Shown in pieces: positions 16,868 to 24,419 of a DNA stretch of 64,000 nt; position 1 is the first letter of the stretch, and every line of letters starts with the position of its first letter. The position numbers were made by a program, and so were the translations under genes. The stretch is taken from contig PMOL01000009.1 in assembly GCA_003162415.1 (NCBI GenBank), positions 76,120-140,119 of the forward strand, written 5' to 3'. This DNA comes from Candidatus Dormiibacterota bacterium (GTDB lineage Bacteria; Chloroflexota; Dormibacteria; Aeolococcales; Aeolococcaceae). The notes below the pieces were generated by a model that was not told the DNA's origin, did not search any database, and worked only from the letters and a program-made list of their open reading frames with translations.

Positions 16868-17018
16868 GTGGGCAAGACACCGTGAATCGTGGACAAGACA
16901 CCGTGACCCGTGGACAAGTCAAGACCTGCCCATATCCACGGTGACTTGTCCATCCAAACATGATCTGACGGTGTCTTGTCCACGCTTGGACGTAGTCGGA
17001 TGTGGACAAGACACCGTG
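16868..17018. repeat. iteron cluster, candidate replication origin
   Basis: Copies of GTGGACAAGACACCGTG: direct at 16868-16884 (one change), 16889-16905, a partial copy at 16910-16920, inverted at 16937-16953 (two changes) and 16967-16983 (one change), and direct at 17002-17018. The first three start exactly 21 bp apart (two helical turns). They lie in the gap between the helicase gene and the next gene of the replication operon. This looks like an initiator-bound origin, or else a multi-copy operator. Confidence 0.7.
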
Positions 17019-17026
17019 GAGACGTC

Positions 17027-18496
17027 TCACGCCGCGTCCCCGGCTTCGGCTTCTGCTTCTGCTTCTGCGAGCGTCTGCCGGTCAGTCTGGTAGTTCCGCG
17101 GCCCCGCAGTCGGGTCAGGGTCAAGTAGGCGATACCGCCATTCCGCGGGCATCGTGCCTTCGACGGCGAACACGTCGACGTCAAGAGCTTCACGCGCGCG
17201 GCGCAACGTATGCTCGAAGATGTCGTGCGCGGCGGCGTCGGCCTTGATTGCCTTGATGGACACGCCGTCCGGTCTGCCGTGGAGACGGTCATTCAGGAAC
17301 CGTTCCGCCTTATCCTGCGCCGATAGACCGTCCAGGTCATCGCCGTCGGCTGTCGCCTTGATCTTGTCGCGCGGCGTCAGGAGTTCGGCAGTCGTGAGTT
17401 CCGATTCTCCGTCCGCGACAAGATGCGCCGTCGTGATCCGCCCGTCGATGGTCTGCTCAGTGATCCGCATACGAAGGGTCGGCTGCAAGCGTCCGACATT
17501 GGTCTTAGCGTGCGCGAGAATACGAACCAAACTGTCCTCAGGCTCGCGCGGGTCATCGCCAAAGAGCAGTACCGACCGCGCGAGGTTGCCGAATCCGCCC
17601 GATCCGCTGATGCGGGTCAGTACGTCTTTCGCCTCGCGGCGGTTTAGATGCATGACGCCGACCACTGAAAGTCCGAGGCGTTCTGCCATGTGCGCGAGCG
17701 GCTTGAGCACCGCGCGTACGTGCTGCTCATTCCATGTGTTCGTGGTCGTTGGGATGTGCGCGACGACAGTATCGACAATGAGGACACGAACGTTTCCGCG
17801 CTTGCATGCGGCTTCGAGGTCGGCGACCTGTCCATCGATGGCGATGTCATCCGGGTCACCTTCGGCGTCGATAGCCTCGACGAAATGGATATACCGCATG
17901 TCGGCGCCCGCGGCGATGAGCCGTGGAACGATGGTCGCGGCGCGGTGATCCTCTGCGGACGCGAGGGCGACATGTACCGGAGTTCCGAAGAGCGCGCCCG
18001 GTACGGTGCCGCGCGAGAATCCCGCGGCGAGCCAGTGCGTCCCCATTGACTTGCCCTTGCCACCTTCGCCGACGATCAGCGTCAACATCCCAAGCGGCAC
18101 GCGGCCATCCCATGCCCAGTCGACATTCTCAGGCTCGATACCAACCGCGTCGACAAGCCGTATGCGAAAGTCGGTCACGTCCTCGGTGGCCGTGTCCCGC
18201 TGGACAATCCCGATCGTCGGGTTACGCCCGAACCGAGACGCGGCGGGCATGACTTCGCGTGCAAGTTCGTCAGCGGTGAGTGCCGGGTTGCAGAGCGCCG
18301 CGTTCCGTTGCTCAATGATCGGCCCGATTTCGTCGACGGTCATTCCGGCGTCGCGCATCCGGCCGACCATTGCGACCAGGGCCGACACGCGGTACCCCTC
18401 GCGGATCGGTGAGAGTGAATCGGAGGCCGTGTCGCGTGCGCCGTTACTCGTCGACGACGGCGCCGTGATCGCTTCGAGCCATGTCGTCGCGGTCAT
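17027..18496 (-). CDS. PriCT-1/AAA RepA-like helicase of the element
   Basis: 489 residues. The N-terminal part has a PriCT-1-like domain (IREGYRVSALVAMVGRMRDAGM). Next comes a RecA/RepA-type ATPase: Walker A GEGGKGKS, Walker B VRVLIVDTVV, and HLNRREAKD; then a C-terminal helical region that ends in Ala-Glu repeats. With the primase-polymerase just upstream it forms the split equivalent of one primpol-helicase. The ATG at 18496 overlaps the primase stop (ATGA) and has GGAG upstream. It replicates the excised element. Confidence 0.8.
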   Translation of the reverse strand: MTATTWLEAITAPSSTSNGARDTASDSLSPIREGYRVSALVAMVGRMRDAGMTVDEIGPIIEQRNAALCNPALTADELAREVMPAASRFGRNPTIGIVQRDTATEDVTDFRIRLVDAVGIEPENVDWAWDGRVPLGMLTLIVGEGGKGKSMGTHWLAAGFSRGTVPGALFGTPVHVALASAEDHRAATIVPRLIAAGADMRYIHFVEAIDAEGDPDDIAIDGQVADLEAACKRGNVRVLIVDTVVAHIPTTTNTWNEQHVRAVLKPLAHMAERLGLSVVGVMHLNRREAKDVLTRISGSGGFGNLARSVLLFGDDPREPEDSLVRILAHAKTNVGRLQPTLRMRITEQTIDGRITTAHLVADGESELTTAELLTPRDKIKATADGDDLDGLSAQDKAERFLNDRLHGRPDGVSIKAIKADAAAHDIFEHTLRRAREALDVDVFAVEGTMPAEWRYRLLDPDPTAGPRNYQTDRQTLAEAEAEAEAGDAA

Positions 18497-19005
18497 CGCG
18501 GACACTCCATCTGCGGCTCGTCATCCTCAACGACGTAGGCGGACGGGCCAACGTAGCTACCCGGAGCGAGTACGTATCCGCCATCCCCGCGGACGTCAAT
18601 ACCCGGACCGAGCTTGCCTGACGAGTTGGGAACTCGTTGCGCGGCACTGACGCGGAGATAGATATGGAGCCCACCGCTCGGCGTGCGCACGGTCCTCGTT
18701 ATCGGGAGCTTGCCTAGCTTCGCTTCGAGCGTCTTGAGCGACGCGAACCCATCGACGCCGTGCTTGACGTCGATATCAACGACAACGAGCCCGTGACCAG
18801 TAGCGATGCCGATGTTCCACGGTCCGCCAGCAAAGAGACGCGCGACGGCGTCCGGGTCGGACGTTGCGACGTTCGGCCAGTCTCGGAGCGTCGGAACCTT
18901 CGACCCGTAGGGTACGGGGAACACGCGGTAACCGTCAGCCGCGAGTGCTTGCGCCGCGCCCAAACCCTCGGACGTGGGATAATTAGGAGACGGTAGCGCG
19001 GTCAT
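18493..19005 (-). CDS. bifunctional primase/polymerase (archaeo-eukaryotic type)
   Basis: 170 residues matching the prim-pol domain: AAQALAADGYRVFPV, GPWNIGIATGHGLVVVDIDVKHG (catalytic Asp-x-Asp), TPSGGLHIYLR (the conserved His) and PGIDVRGDGGYVLAPGS. It primes, and may extend, DNA at the element origin. The ATG at 19005 has GGAGGGG upstream and overlaps the 3' end of the small HTH gene by 23 nt. The helicase is encoded separately right after it. Confidence 0.88.
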   Translation of the reverse strand: MTALPSPNYPTSEGLGAAQALAADGYRVFPVPYGSKVPTLRDWPNVATSDPDAVARLFAGGPWNIGIATGHGLVVVDIDVKHGVDGFASLKTLEAKLGKLPITRTVRTPSGGLHIYLRVSAAQRVPNSSGKLGPGIDVRGDGGYVLAPGSYVGPSAYVVEDDEPQMECPR

Positions 19006-19261
19006 GGTTCGACCCCTCCGTTGCGTCGTCGAAGCTTTCCCGAGCTTCGGCACGCCTAGCCGCGCGGTAATCTGTCGGGCTGTCGATCCACCCGGATACG
19101 ACCTTCCAGACGAACCCATACGTACAGCCAACCGCCTTAGCTACTTCGCGGATTGTCAGACCGCTGGCATACAGATCGCACATACGCTGTCGATCGAAGC
19201 GTCGCTTCGGTCCGTGTCCACGGGGTCTCATTTGGGGCCTTCTAAGGGCTGTAGTAGTCAT
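18983..19261 (-). CDS. helix-turn-helix protein leading the replication operon
   Basis: 92 residues. The core reads RRFDRQRMCDLYASGLTIREVAKAVGCTYGFVWKVV, a resolvase/Tn3-type or homeodomain-like helix-turn-helix, with basic arms on both sides. It is the first gene of the minus-strand replication operon, with TATCGT upstream on that strand at 19273-19278. It may regulate the divergent control region that begins at 19262. Confidence 0.65.
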   Translation of the reverse strand: MTTTALRRPQMRPRGHGPKRRFDRQRMCDLYASGLTIREVAKAVGCTYGFVWKVVSGWIDSPTDYRAARRAEARESFDDATEGSNHDRATVS

Positions 19262-19708
19262 GTCTACTACTAACGATACTCAGGCCGAAAGCTGGCTCAG
19301 CAAGCGCCGCAAACCCTTGCCCTGTAACGGATTTCTACATGCCGGGTGGTCATGGGGCACTGACCGCTGAGCCACCGCGACCCCGATCACCGATTACCCG
19401 AGTTAGGTGGTCATGGGGCACTGCCCGCGATCCCGCGACCCGATCCCCAATGCTCGCTTGCCGTCCGGGGCCGCAAATTTCCCTCCCGCGGCGCCTGACC
19501 GAGCGGCGTCCGTGGATCGCCTCTCGCGCGTGCGTGTAAGGACGCGGGGCGCCTGCTAGAGCGCCCGTCACGGGTTCGCGTGCCGCGGCTCTCCTTTCCC
19601 TAGTTCCTAGTGGTGCAATACCTCACAAACGGTGAGAGGATGGCTACAACGCGTCACACGACGCAACCAACATTGCCAGGAGGGCATGCCCATACGGAGG
19701 TCATCGGA
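19262..19708. promoter_or_regulatory. divergent control region of the element
   Basis: 447 bp without a convincing gene between the replication operon and the plus-strand operon. It holds two copies of GGTGGTCATGGGGCACTG (19345-19362 and 19406-19423, 61 bp apart) and a 9-bp inverted repeat TGGCTCAGC (19293-19301) / GCTGAGCCA (19366-19374). The last 100 bp form an untranslated or short-peptide leader of the HTH gene at 19709. This is the likely switch region. Confidence 0.55.
19345..19423 (+). repeat. 18-bp direct repeat pair in control region
   Basis: GGTGGTCATGGGGCACTG is identical at 19345-19362 and 19406-19423. An exact 18-bp match in non-coding DNA is a likely operator pair. Confidence 0.65.
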
Positions 19709-19912
19709 ATGGACACGACGACGACACTACTTACCCCGCGCGAGGCCGCGGCCGAGCTTCGCATCAGCTTGAGCACGTTGCAGCGCCTTGTGCGCGAGGG
19801 ACGGTTGCCGATGGTTACGACGTCCGCGCATCGGCGCGGAATCCGGCGCGCGTCCCTGGATTCCTACGTGGACCGCAACGAGCGGTTCGCAGGCGCGAGG
19901 CGCGCAGCATGA
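19709..19912 (+). CDS. excisionase/AlpA-like helix-turn-helix protein
   Basis: 67 residues: LLTPREAAAELRISLSTLQRLVREGRLPMVTTSAHRRGIRRASLDSYV is a complete MerR-like HTH_17 domain. The ATG at 19709 has GGAGG 8 nt upstream, better than the in-frame ATG at 19640. It opens the plus-strand operon and is a good candidate for the regulator of the control region. Confidence 0.75.
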   Translation: MDTTTTLLTPREAAAELRISLSTLQRLVREGRLPMVTTSAHRRGIRRASLDSYVDRNERFAGARRAA

Positions 19913-20424
19913 CCGCGCGCACGACAACCGACACCGCGGAGCAGCATCGCGACGACTTTCTCGAAAGCATCCGCGACGGGTTGGGCGGTGGAATGCTTGA
20001 CGCCGTGCTCCATGAGTACGCAGATGCACGCCTCGCGGGAACGAGTACGAGTGCGGCGATGCGTCACATATGCGAGTGCATCGAGGGCGAGTGGGAATGC
20101 TCGGCCCCCGGATACTTTGAAGCGCTCGACGCTGAATGGGCAGCAGGGCCAAGGACCGAGGGCGCACGACGCGCGTTCATCAAGGCGCACGGCTACGATC
20201 CGACCGACGACGACGGCGACGACGTGATGTTGACGCCGCCCGAGGACATCGCAACCCTAGAGCGCGATACCGTAGCGTATCGTCCGGTCGCCAACGAGAC
20301 CTTCGTCTGGGAAGCTCTGGACAAGGACGGCGCGACGCTCGGGTACATCGAGAAGTGCACCGATGACGTCGTCGAATTCGCGCGCATCGCGGACGCATGG
20401 CCTGATGTGGCGTGGACGTCGTGA
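19909..20424 (+). CDS. hypothetical acidic protein
   Basis: 171 residues, ATGA overlap with the HTH gene. It is acidic with a helical first half (RDDFLESIRDGLGGGMLDAVLHEYADARL), a small Cys pair (HICECIEGEWEC) and a DDDGDD stretch near residue 100. No family recognised. Co-translated with its neighbours in the early operon. Confidence 0.6.
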   Translation: MTARTTTDTAEQHRDDFLESIRDGLGGGMLDAVLHEYADARLAGTSTSAAMRHICECIEGEWECSAPGYFEALDAEWAAGPRTEGARRAFIKAHGYDPTDDDGDDVMLTPPEDIATLERDTVAYRPVANETFVWEALDKDGATLGYIEKCTDDVVEFARIADAWPDVAWTS

Positions 20425-20669
20425 GCACGACAACGAAGCCGACCGGTCGCTGCCATCCGTGCGAGCGCTGCGGCGTCTGCGAGTGCGAGACGGGTTACAG
20501 CGGCGTCGCCGACTGGCTCGACAAGCGCGGACAGTGCCCCGTATGTGCGGACGGCGGTTGGCGAGACTTCGGGCACGATAGTGTCGTCGACCCCGGCGAA
20601 TTCAACGACTTGGCCGCCGAGCGGATTGAGGCATGGGCAACGGCACATGGCTACCACCAGGACGCGTAA
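20421..20669 (+). CDS. cysteine-rich zinc-ribbon-like protein
   Basis: 82 residues, GTGA overlap with the preceding gene. Cysteines in CHPCERCGVCECETGY and CPVCADGG suggest one or two zinc sites. Its end overlaps the start of the Endo VII-type gene by 23 nt. Function unknown; small zinc proteins of this kind are common in phages. Confidence 0.55.
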   Translation: MSTTTKPTGRCHPCERCGVCECETGYSGVADWLDKRGQCPVCADGGWRDFGHDSVVDPGEFNDLAAERIEAWATAHGYHQDA

Positions 20670-21315
20670 GCCGCTCACCGAGGCGGCGCGTGCAGCGAAG
20701 GCCGCACGCGGCGCCGCGTCTTACGCCGCGCGCACGGTCACCGCGGAGCAGCGGACGCGGCAGCACGCGGCCGACCGCAAGTACAAGGCTGCGCCGGAGC
20801 ATCAAGCGCAACGGCGCGCGTATAACCGCGCGCGCAACGCTACGCCGGAGCATCAAGCGTATGAACGCGCGCGTAGGGCTACGCCGGAGTACCAAGCGTA
20901 TGAACGCGCGCGCCGAGCTACGCCGGAGTACCAAGCGCAGCACCGTGAAAGCGAGTACCGCCGCCTGTACGGCATCACGACGGCGCAGTACGAGCGCATG
21001 TTTACAGCGCTCGGCAGCAAGTGCCCGCTATGTAAAACCCCGTCTCGAAGCTCGCGGCGGCTCGCTGTCCACCATGACCATATCCTCGATGACCGGGTCG
21101 CCCGCGGCGAGATCACCAAGGCCGATACCGTCGTAACCATTCTCTGCGGCCGACACAACCGATACCTCACCCTGTACGGCGACAGCGCAGCCGGGCTGCG
21201 TGACGCGGCGGACAAGCTCGACGCAGCCGCAGCGATTACGCGCGCAGCCTTACGAGCGACGGTATCGCCCGGCGAAGTCGACATGCTGCGGGACGAGACC
21301 GACGACGATGCGTAG
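20647..21315 (+). CDS. endonuclease VII-type HNH nuclease
   Basis: 222 residues. The N-terminal half is basic and carries a tandem repeat (units ATPEHQAYERARR, ATPEYQAYERARR and related). The C-terminal half is the recombination-endonuclease-VII domain: YGITTAQYERMF, CPLCKTP, LAVHHDHILDDRVARG and ILCGRHNRYL, with zinc Cys and catalytic His. Such enzymes resolve branched DNA before packaging or cut at cos sites. The ATG at 20647 starts just inside the previous gene. The C-terminal TVSPGEVDML is repeated 1 kb downstream. Confidence 0.8.
   Translation: MATTRTRKPLTEAARAAKAARGAASYAARTVTAEQRTRQHAADRKYKAAPEHQAQRRAYNRARNATPEHQAYERARRATPEYQAYERARRATPEYQAQHRESEYRRLYGITTAQYERMFTALGSKCPLCKTPSRSSRRLAVHHDHILDDRVARGEITKADTVVTILCGRHNRYLTLYGDSAAGLRDAADKLDAAAAITRAALRATVSPGEVDMLRDETDDDA
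20787..20940 (+). repeat. 39-bp in-frame tandem repeat in the HNH gene
   Basis: About four degenerate 39-bp units, each starting near GC(T/G)(G/A)CGCCGGAG, code for 13-residue repeats. Codon 3 positions differ little between units, suggesting recent expansion. Confidence 0.65.
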
Positions 21316-21423
21316 GCGTAAGCCGCTGCGGCAAAGCTACTGCACTGACTTTGATCCGCTCCATACGCCGGGCGCCGCATTCTAACGCCCCACGCGTCGC
21401 GAAGCTCGGCCGGATGGACGGGC

Positions 21424-21429
21424 TATCAT
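21424..21429 (+). promoter_or_regulatory. -10 box of membrane gene (copy A)
   Basis: TATCAT, 6 nt before the GTG at 21436. Confidence 0.5.
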
Positions 21430-21435
21430 GCGGTC

Positions 21436-21870
21436 GTGGACTGGAGTACGGTAGTGCCGGTCGCAGTCGGCGGCGGAATTGGGTTCATTAGCGGCATCGT
21501 TGCGACCTTGCTCAGCAACTGGAACGCGCGGAGAATCAGCCGAGAGGACCGCGTCGCCGCGCGTCATCAAATGGCGAATCTCGAAATCCTAGTCCTTGCG
21601 AACCGTATGGTCAGCGACACAATGAGCGTGAACATAGCTATGCGGGGCAATGGTCTCGAAATGCACGCGGTCAAGGATGACGACATACGGCGCACACAGG
21701 CCATTGCGCACTTCGCCTCGGGAGCCACGCAGACGCGCTTTGATGAGTTGATGGCGCGATGGCGTGAATGGACAAGTGCCTCCGACGGCACCGCGTTAGG
21801 TGACGCCAGAGCGAAAGTGAGAGAGGCGTCGGATGCTCTTGCCGAGCACGTAACAGGCGAGACCGAGTGA
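21436..21870 (+). CDS. small membrane protein, MDWST type
   Basis: 144 residues. One N-terminal transmembrane segment (about 6-27, VPVAVGGGIGFISGIVATLL) and a cytoplasmic helical, charged region. It shares start, promoter and topology with the protein at 22409, so the two are paralogues. It overlaps the lipoprotein gene downstream (GTGA). Function unknown. Confidence 0.65.
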   Translation: MDWSTVVPVAVGGGIGFISGIVATLLSNWNARRISREDRVAARHQMANLEILVLANRMVSDTMSVNIAMRGNGLEMHAVKDDDIRRTQAIAHFASGATQTRFDELMARWREWTSASDGTALGDARAKVREASDALAEHVTGETE

Positions 21871-22211
21871 GGTTGCGTCGTAGATCGCTCCCGCCCCTGC
21901 TGGTCAAGGCAGGAGCCGTCGCCGTGTGCGCGCTCACGGTGGTGGCCTGCGATCCTAGTGGAAATCCGTCCTACAACGACGGATACGAATGGGGTATGGC
22001 TAATACGGTCGGCATCCTTGTCAAGCAAGCCCCGAGCTGTTCTCAGGTACAGATGGCGACGCAGCCGCCCGCGAAGCCAGCCGACCCCAACTTCCTGACC
22101 CAGGAGAACACGCCCGAAGGGGCGGGCGAGCCGCACGACGACTACGCCCAATGGTCGGCCGGTTGCAAGGCCGGAGCACAGCAGATCATCCAGAGTTTCA
22201 ACTCTCCGTAG
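21867..22211 (+). CDS. small lipoprotein
   Basis: 114 residues with a twin-basic N-terminus, a hydrophobic signal and a lipobox VVAC around residue 28. The mature part (about 85 residues) has two cysteines (SCSQ, AGCKAG) that could form a disulfide. GTG start overlaps the preceding stop. No family recognised; possible surface-exclusion or phage-resistance cargo by location only. Confidence 0.6.
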   Translation: MRLRRRSLPPLLVKAGAVAVCALTVVACDPSGNPSYNDGYEWGMANTVGILVKQAPSCSQVQMATQPPAKPADPNFLTQENTPEGAGEPHDDYAQWSAGCKAGAQQIIQSFNSP

Positions 22212-22310
22212 CGGGTTCGCGCGTCGCTGCGCTACAAGGTCAATGCCACCCTATGAGCCCGCTAGCCGACCATCGGTCCCGGCGTTTTCTCTTCGCCGCG
22301 GTTATCAATT

Positions 22311-22372
22311 CGACGGTATCGCCCGGCGAGGTCGATATGCTCGCGTCCGAGCATAGCGACGATGCGTGCTAG
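22311..22372 (+). pseudogene. orphan copy of the HNH gene 3' end
   Basis: Encodes TVSPGEVDML, then a diverged acidic end and stop, matching the HNH protein C-terminus at 21257-21315. No nuclease domain precedes it, so this is a remnant of a duplication that also copied the following membrane gene. Confidence 0.6.
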
Positions 22373-22396
22373 CTCAGAAACGTATTCGGAAACGGC

Positions 22397-22402
22397 TATG
22401 AT
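22397..22402 (+). promoter_or_regulatory. -10 box of membrane gene (copy B)
   Basis: TATGAT, 6 nt before the GTG at 22409. Confidence 0.5.
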
Positions 22403-22408
22403 GCGGCC

Positions 22409-22900
22409 GTGGATTGGGGAACGATTCTCGTAACCGGGTTAGTAGCCATCCTGTCCGCTGCCGTGGGCGGCGTCATCGGCGCATACGGCGCGCTGAAGGT
22501 GTCCAAGGTCGACAACGCGGCGACGGATGCACGCGCCGCAGAAGAGCGGACCGCGGCGCTCGCGCTCAGTCGCGAGGAGCGCGTTGACAATCGCCGAAAG
22601 GAGGCTTACTTAGAGTTGACAAAGGCAGTCGCGGGTACGCTTCAGCCCTTCGCGGATTATCTTCATAACCCTGTCGGGTTTTTCCCCGCTGCCTCGTTCG
22701 ATGCTTTCGTATCGGCACGAGCATTCGCTCTCTTTGGATCGGCCGACGTCCATCGGATGTATCACGAGGTATTCGCAAAGTTCACGATTTTCAGCCAACA
22801 GTCGGGCGACCTCCAACAGCGGCGTGTCCAGTACGATCCTGTGCAGGTAGCGGCTCTCGCGTTCGAGGAGCAAATACGTCGCGAGATGTCGCCAGAGTGA
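22409..22900 (+). CDS. small membrane protein, MDWGT type (paralogue)
   Basis: 163 residues. N-terminal transmembrane segment (about 6-28, ILVTGLVAILSAAVGGVIGAYG) and a soluble helical domain (EERVDNRRKEAYLELTKAVAG). Paralogue of the protein at 21436, with stronger similarity in the first 35 residues and in the region after ERV than at the end. Monocistronic, with its own promoter. Function unknown. Confidence 0.65.
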   Translation: MDWGTILVTGLVAILSAAVGGVIGAYGALKVSKVDNAATDARAAEERTAALALSREERVDNRRKEAYLELTKAVAGTLQPFADYLHNPVGFFPAASFDAFVSARAFALFGSADVHRMYHEVFAKFTIFSQQSGDLQQRRVQYDPVQVAALAFEEQIRREMSPE

Positions 22901-22950
22901 CAACGAGATATGGAAGCGAGGCATCGCCGGCTCGCCGTGGTCGGCTGGAC

Positions 22951-23787
22951 TTAGACGGAACAGATGTCCGTATCGGGATGCCAGTAGCCCTGTTCGCCAT
23001 TCGCTGAACCGTTCAAACAGTCGGTGCGAGCCTGCTGGACTGATTCAGTAGTACTCGCGCATGCGTTAGCGAGAGAGAATGCGTCGTCGCCGCACGATTC
23101 AGGGATCACGTTTCCGTTAGCGTCGAAGTCGACTTGATAGTGATACGTCTGGCCATCGCCCGGTGACTTGTAGTCAATGGCGCAGACGTCGGTGACAACC
23201 GCAGACCACGTGCCGCCGACGCGCTTGCACGTCGCTAACTCAGTATCGAGAACGGCTTGGGCCGCCGCTGCTGCGGCTGCTGACGCGGATGCTGATGCTT
23301 GGGCCGCTGCATTGAACGATGCCGCCGCAGAGTTGATCGCTGCGCCTGCTTCGGCGTTCAATGCGGTCACGCCTGCGTTGTACGTGGAGACGTCTGTCGA
23401 TACGGCTCTCCATTGTTGAATGCCGGTAGTAGTCGATATCGACACAAGGAGGCCGCCACCAGATACGGCTTGGTACTGGCAGTCGCAACCGCTCGCGAAC
23501 CACGAGTTATTGGTGATTCCCGCGACTTGAAGTAGGCCGTTGCTCAGGGTTGCCGTGCCGTGCTGTACGGATACAATATCCCCATAGGTGGCAGGATCGA
23601 AAACGGCCGAATCCGCCGTGCCTACACCGTTCTGAACCTGAATGAATAGGAGCCACGAGTTATCCGAGGCTTGGAGTAGGTAGCCTTGCTCCGGTGCGAT
23701 TTCAGAGGTTGGCTTCGGCGTCGTGGCGCTCGCAGCACAGCCCGACAGCGCCAGCGCAACGGCCGCAAACAGCAGTAGTCCCTTCAT
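22951..23787 (-). CDS. element-encoded lipoprotein
   Basis: 278 residues. Signal peptide with lipobox LSGC at about residue 17. A mature beta-rich domain (LLFIQVQNGVGTADSAVF, CDCQYQAVSGGGLLV) is followed by a long Ala/Ser helical stretch (about residues 155-185) and a cysteine-containing C-terminal domain (CKRVGGTW, CGDD, CAS, CLNG, CSV). The start is supported by TAGGCT 6 nt upstream. No family recognised; a surface cargo protein. Confidence 0.65.
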   Translation of the reverse strand: MKGLLLFAAVALALSGCAASATTPKPTSEIAPEQGYLLQASDNSWLLFIQVQNGVGTADSAVFDPATYGDIVSVQHGTATLSNGLLQVAGITNNSWFASGCDCQYQAVSGGGLLVSISTTTGIQQWRAVSTDVSTYNAGVTALNAEAGAAINSAAASFNAAAQASASASAAAAAAAQAVLDTELATCKRVGGTWSAVVTDVCAIDYKSPGDGQTYHYQVDFDANGNVIPESCGDDAFSLANACASTTESVQQARTDCLNGSANGEQGYWHPDTDICSV

Positions 23788-23822
23788 CGCGCGAGCCTAG
23801 CACCGCGCCAACGGACGCGCCT

Positions 23823-24116
23823 CTAATGATTCCCGCGCGCCGTCGGGTAGTCGCGAGAGCGCAGGCGGGGCATGACGTCCGAGTGAAAGAGCCAGGCCGG
23901 TGCTACCAGTTCCTTGCTGATTTCCCCGATAGTTGTCGTCACTCTTCGATGTACGCGGCTCGCTGTGCGTTCGATCCGATTAGCCACGAGTTCGCACATG
24001 CCGCCGATACCAGCGAGTTCGACGGCAACGCCTTGGTTGAGGGTAAACACCACCACGGCGGCCGTCCCGAACGCGATGGCAGCGTCGTGTAGCCGATCTG
24101 CGCCGGGAGTATCCAT
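23823..24116 (-). CDS. hypothetical protein with one hydrophobic segment
   Basis: 97 residues. Residues 13-33 (AIAFGTAAVVVFTLNQGVAV) may be a membrane segment; the rest is helical and charged. The ATG at 24116 was chosen because TACACT lies 6 nt upstream (24123-24128). Unknown family. Confidence 0.5.
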   Translation of the reverse strand: MDTPGADRLHDAAIAFGTAAVVVFTLNQGVAVELAGIGGMCELVANRIERTASRVHRRVTTTIGEISKELVAPAWLFHSDVMPRLRSRDYPTARGNH

Positions 24117-24178
24117 CCAGCAAGTGTACGGGACGCCAGCCACGGATTCAAACGGCTGTTCGGGCGGCGGTCATAGCC

Positions 24179-24397
24179 CTACGCCGTCGGGTAGCCCGTC
24201 TCGATGCCCTCCCGAATCGAGGCAATGACGGCTCGGTGCGCCTTTAGCTCTCGGGATACCTCGACTAGGGCCGTCGCGACACTAGGCGGGACTGCGGCGT
24301 CGTTTACGCAGGCTTCTAGCGCGGCGTCGACCTTTGCGCCCTGCGCGACAGCCACCTCATGCCATCGGCGGTAGTCCTCAATCCATTCGTTCGCCAT
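24179..24397 (-). CDS. small helical hypothetical protein
   Basis: 72 residues, MANEWIEDYRRWHEVAVAQG then VEVSRELKAHRAVIASIREG: predicted all-helical. The ATG at 24397 has TAGAGT 8 nt upstream. It lies just downstream of the excisionase-like gene on the same strand. Confidence 0.5.
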   Translation of the reverse strand: MANEWIEDYRRWHEVAVAQGAKVDAALEACVNDAAVPPSVATALVEVSRELKAHRAVIASIREGIETGYPTA

Positions 24398-24419
24398 GCG
24401 CGGGCACTCTACCCTGCCG

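Larger units (their letters stand above)
21257..22372 (+). repeat. duplicated segment pair (HNH 3' end and membrane-gene start)
   Basis: Copy A covers 21257-21315 (end of the HNH gene), followed by GGCTATCATGCGGTCGTGGA at 21421. Copy B covers 22311-22372, followed by GGCTATGATGCGGCCGTGGA at 22394. Both copies are followed by a gene starting MDW(S/G)T. Confidence 0.7.

Noticed and set aside
19339-19539. 66-residue open frame in the control region
   Set aside because: No ribosome site; covers the operator-like repeats and has no family features.
20787-20940. CRISPR array
   Set aside because: Repeats are contiguous 39-bp coding units without spacers inside an HNH gene.
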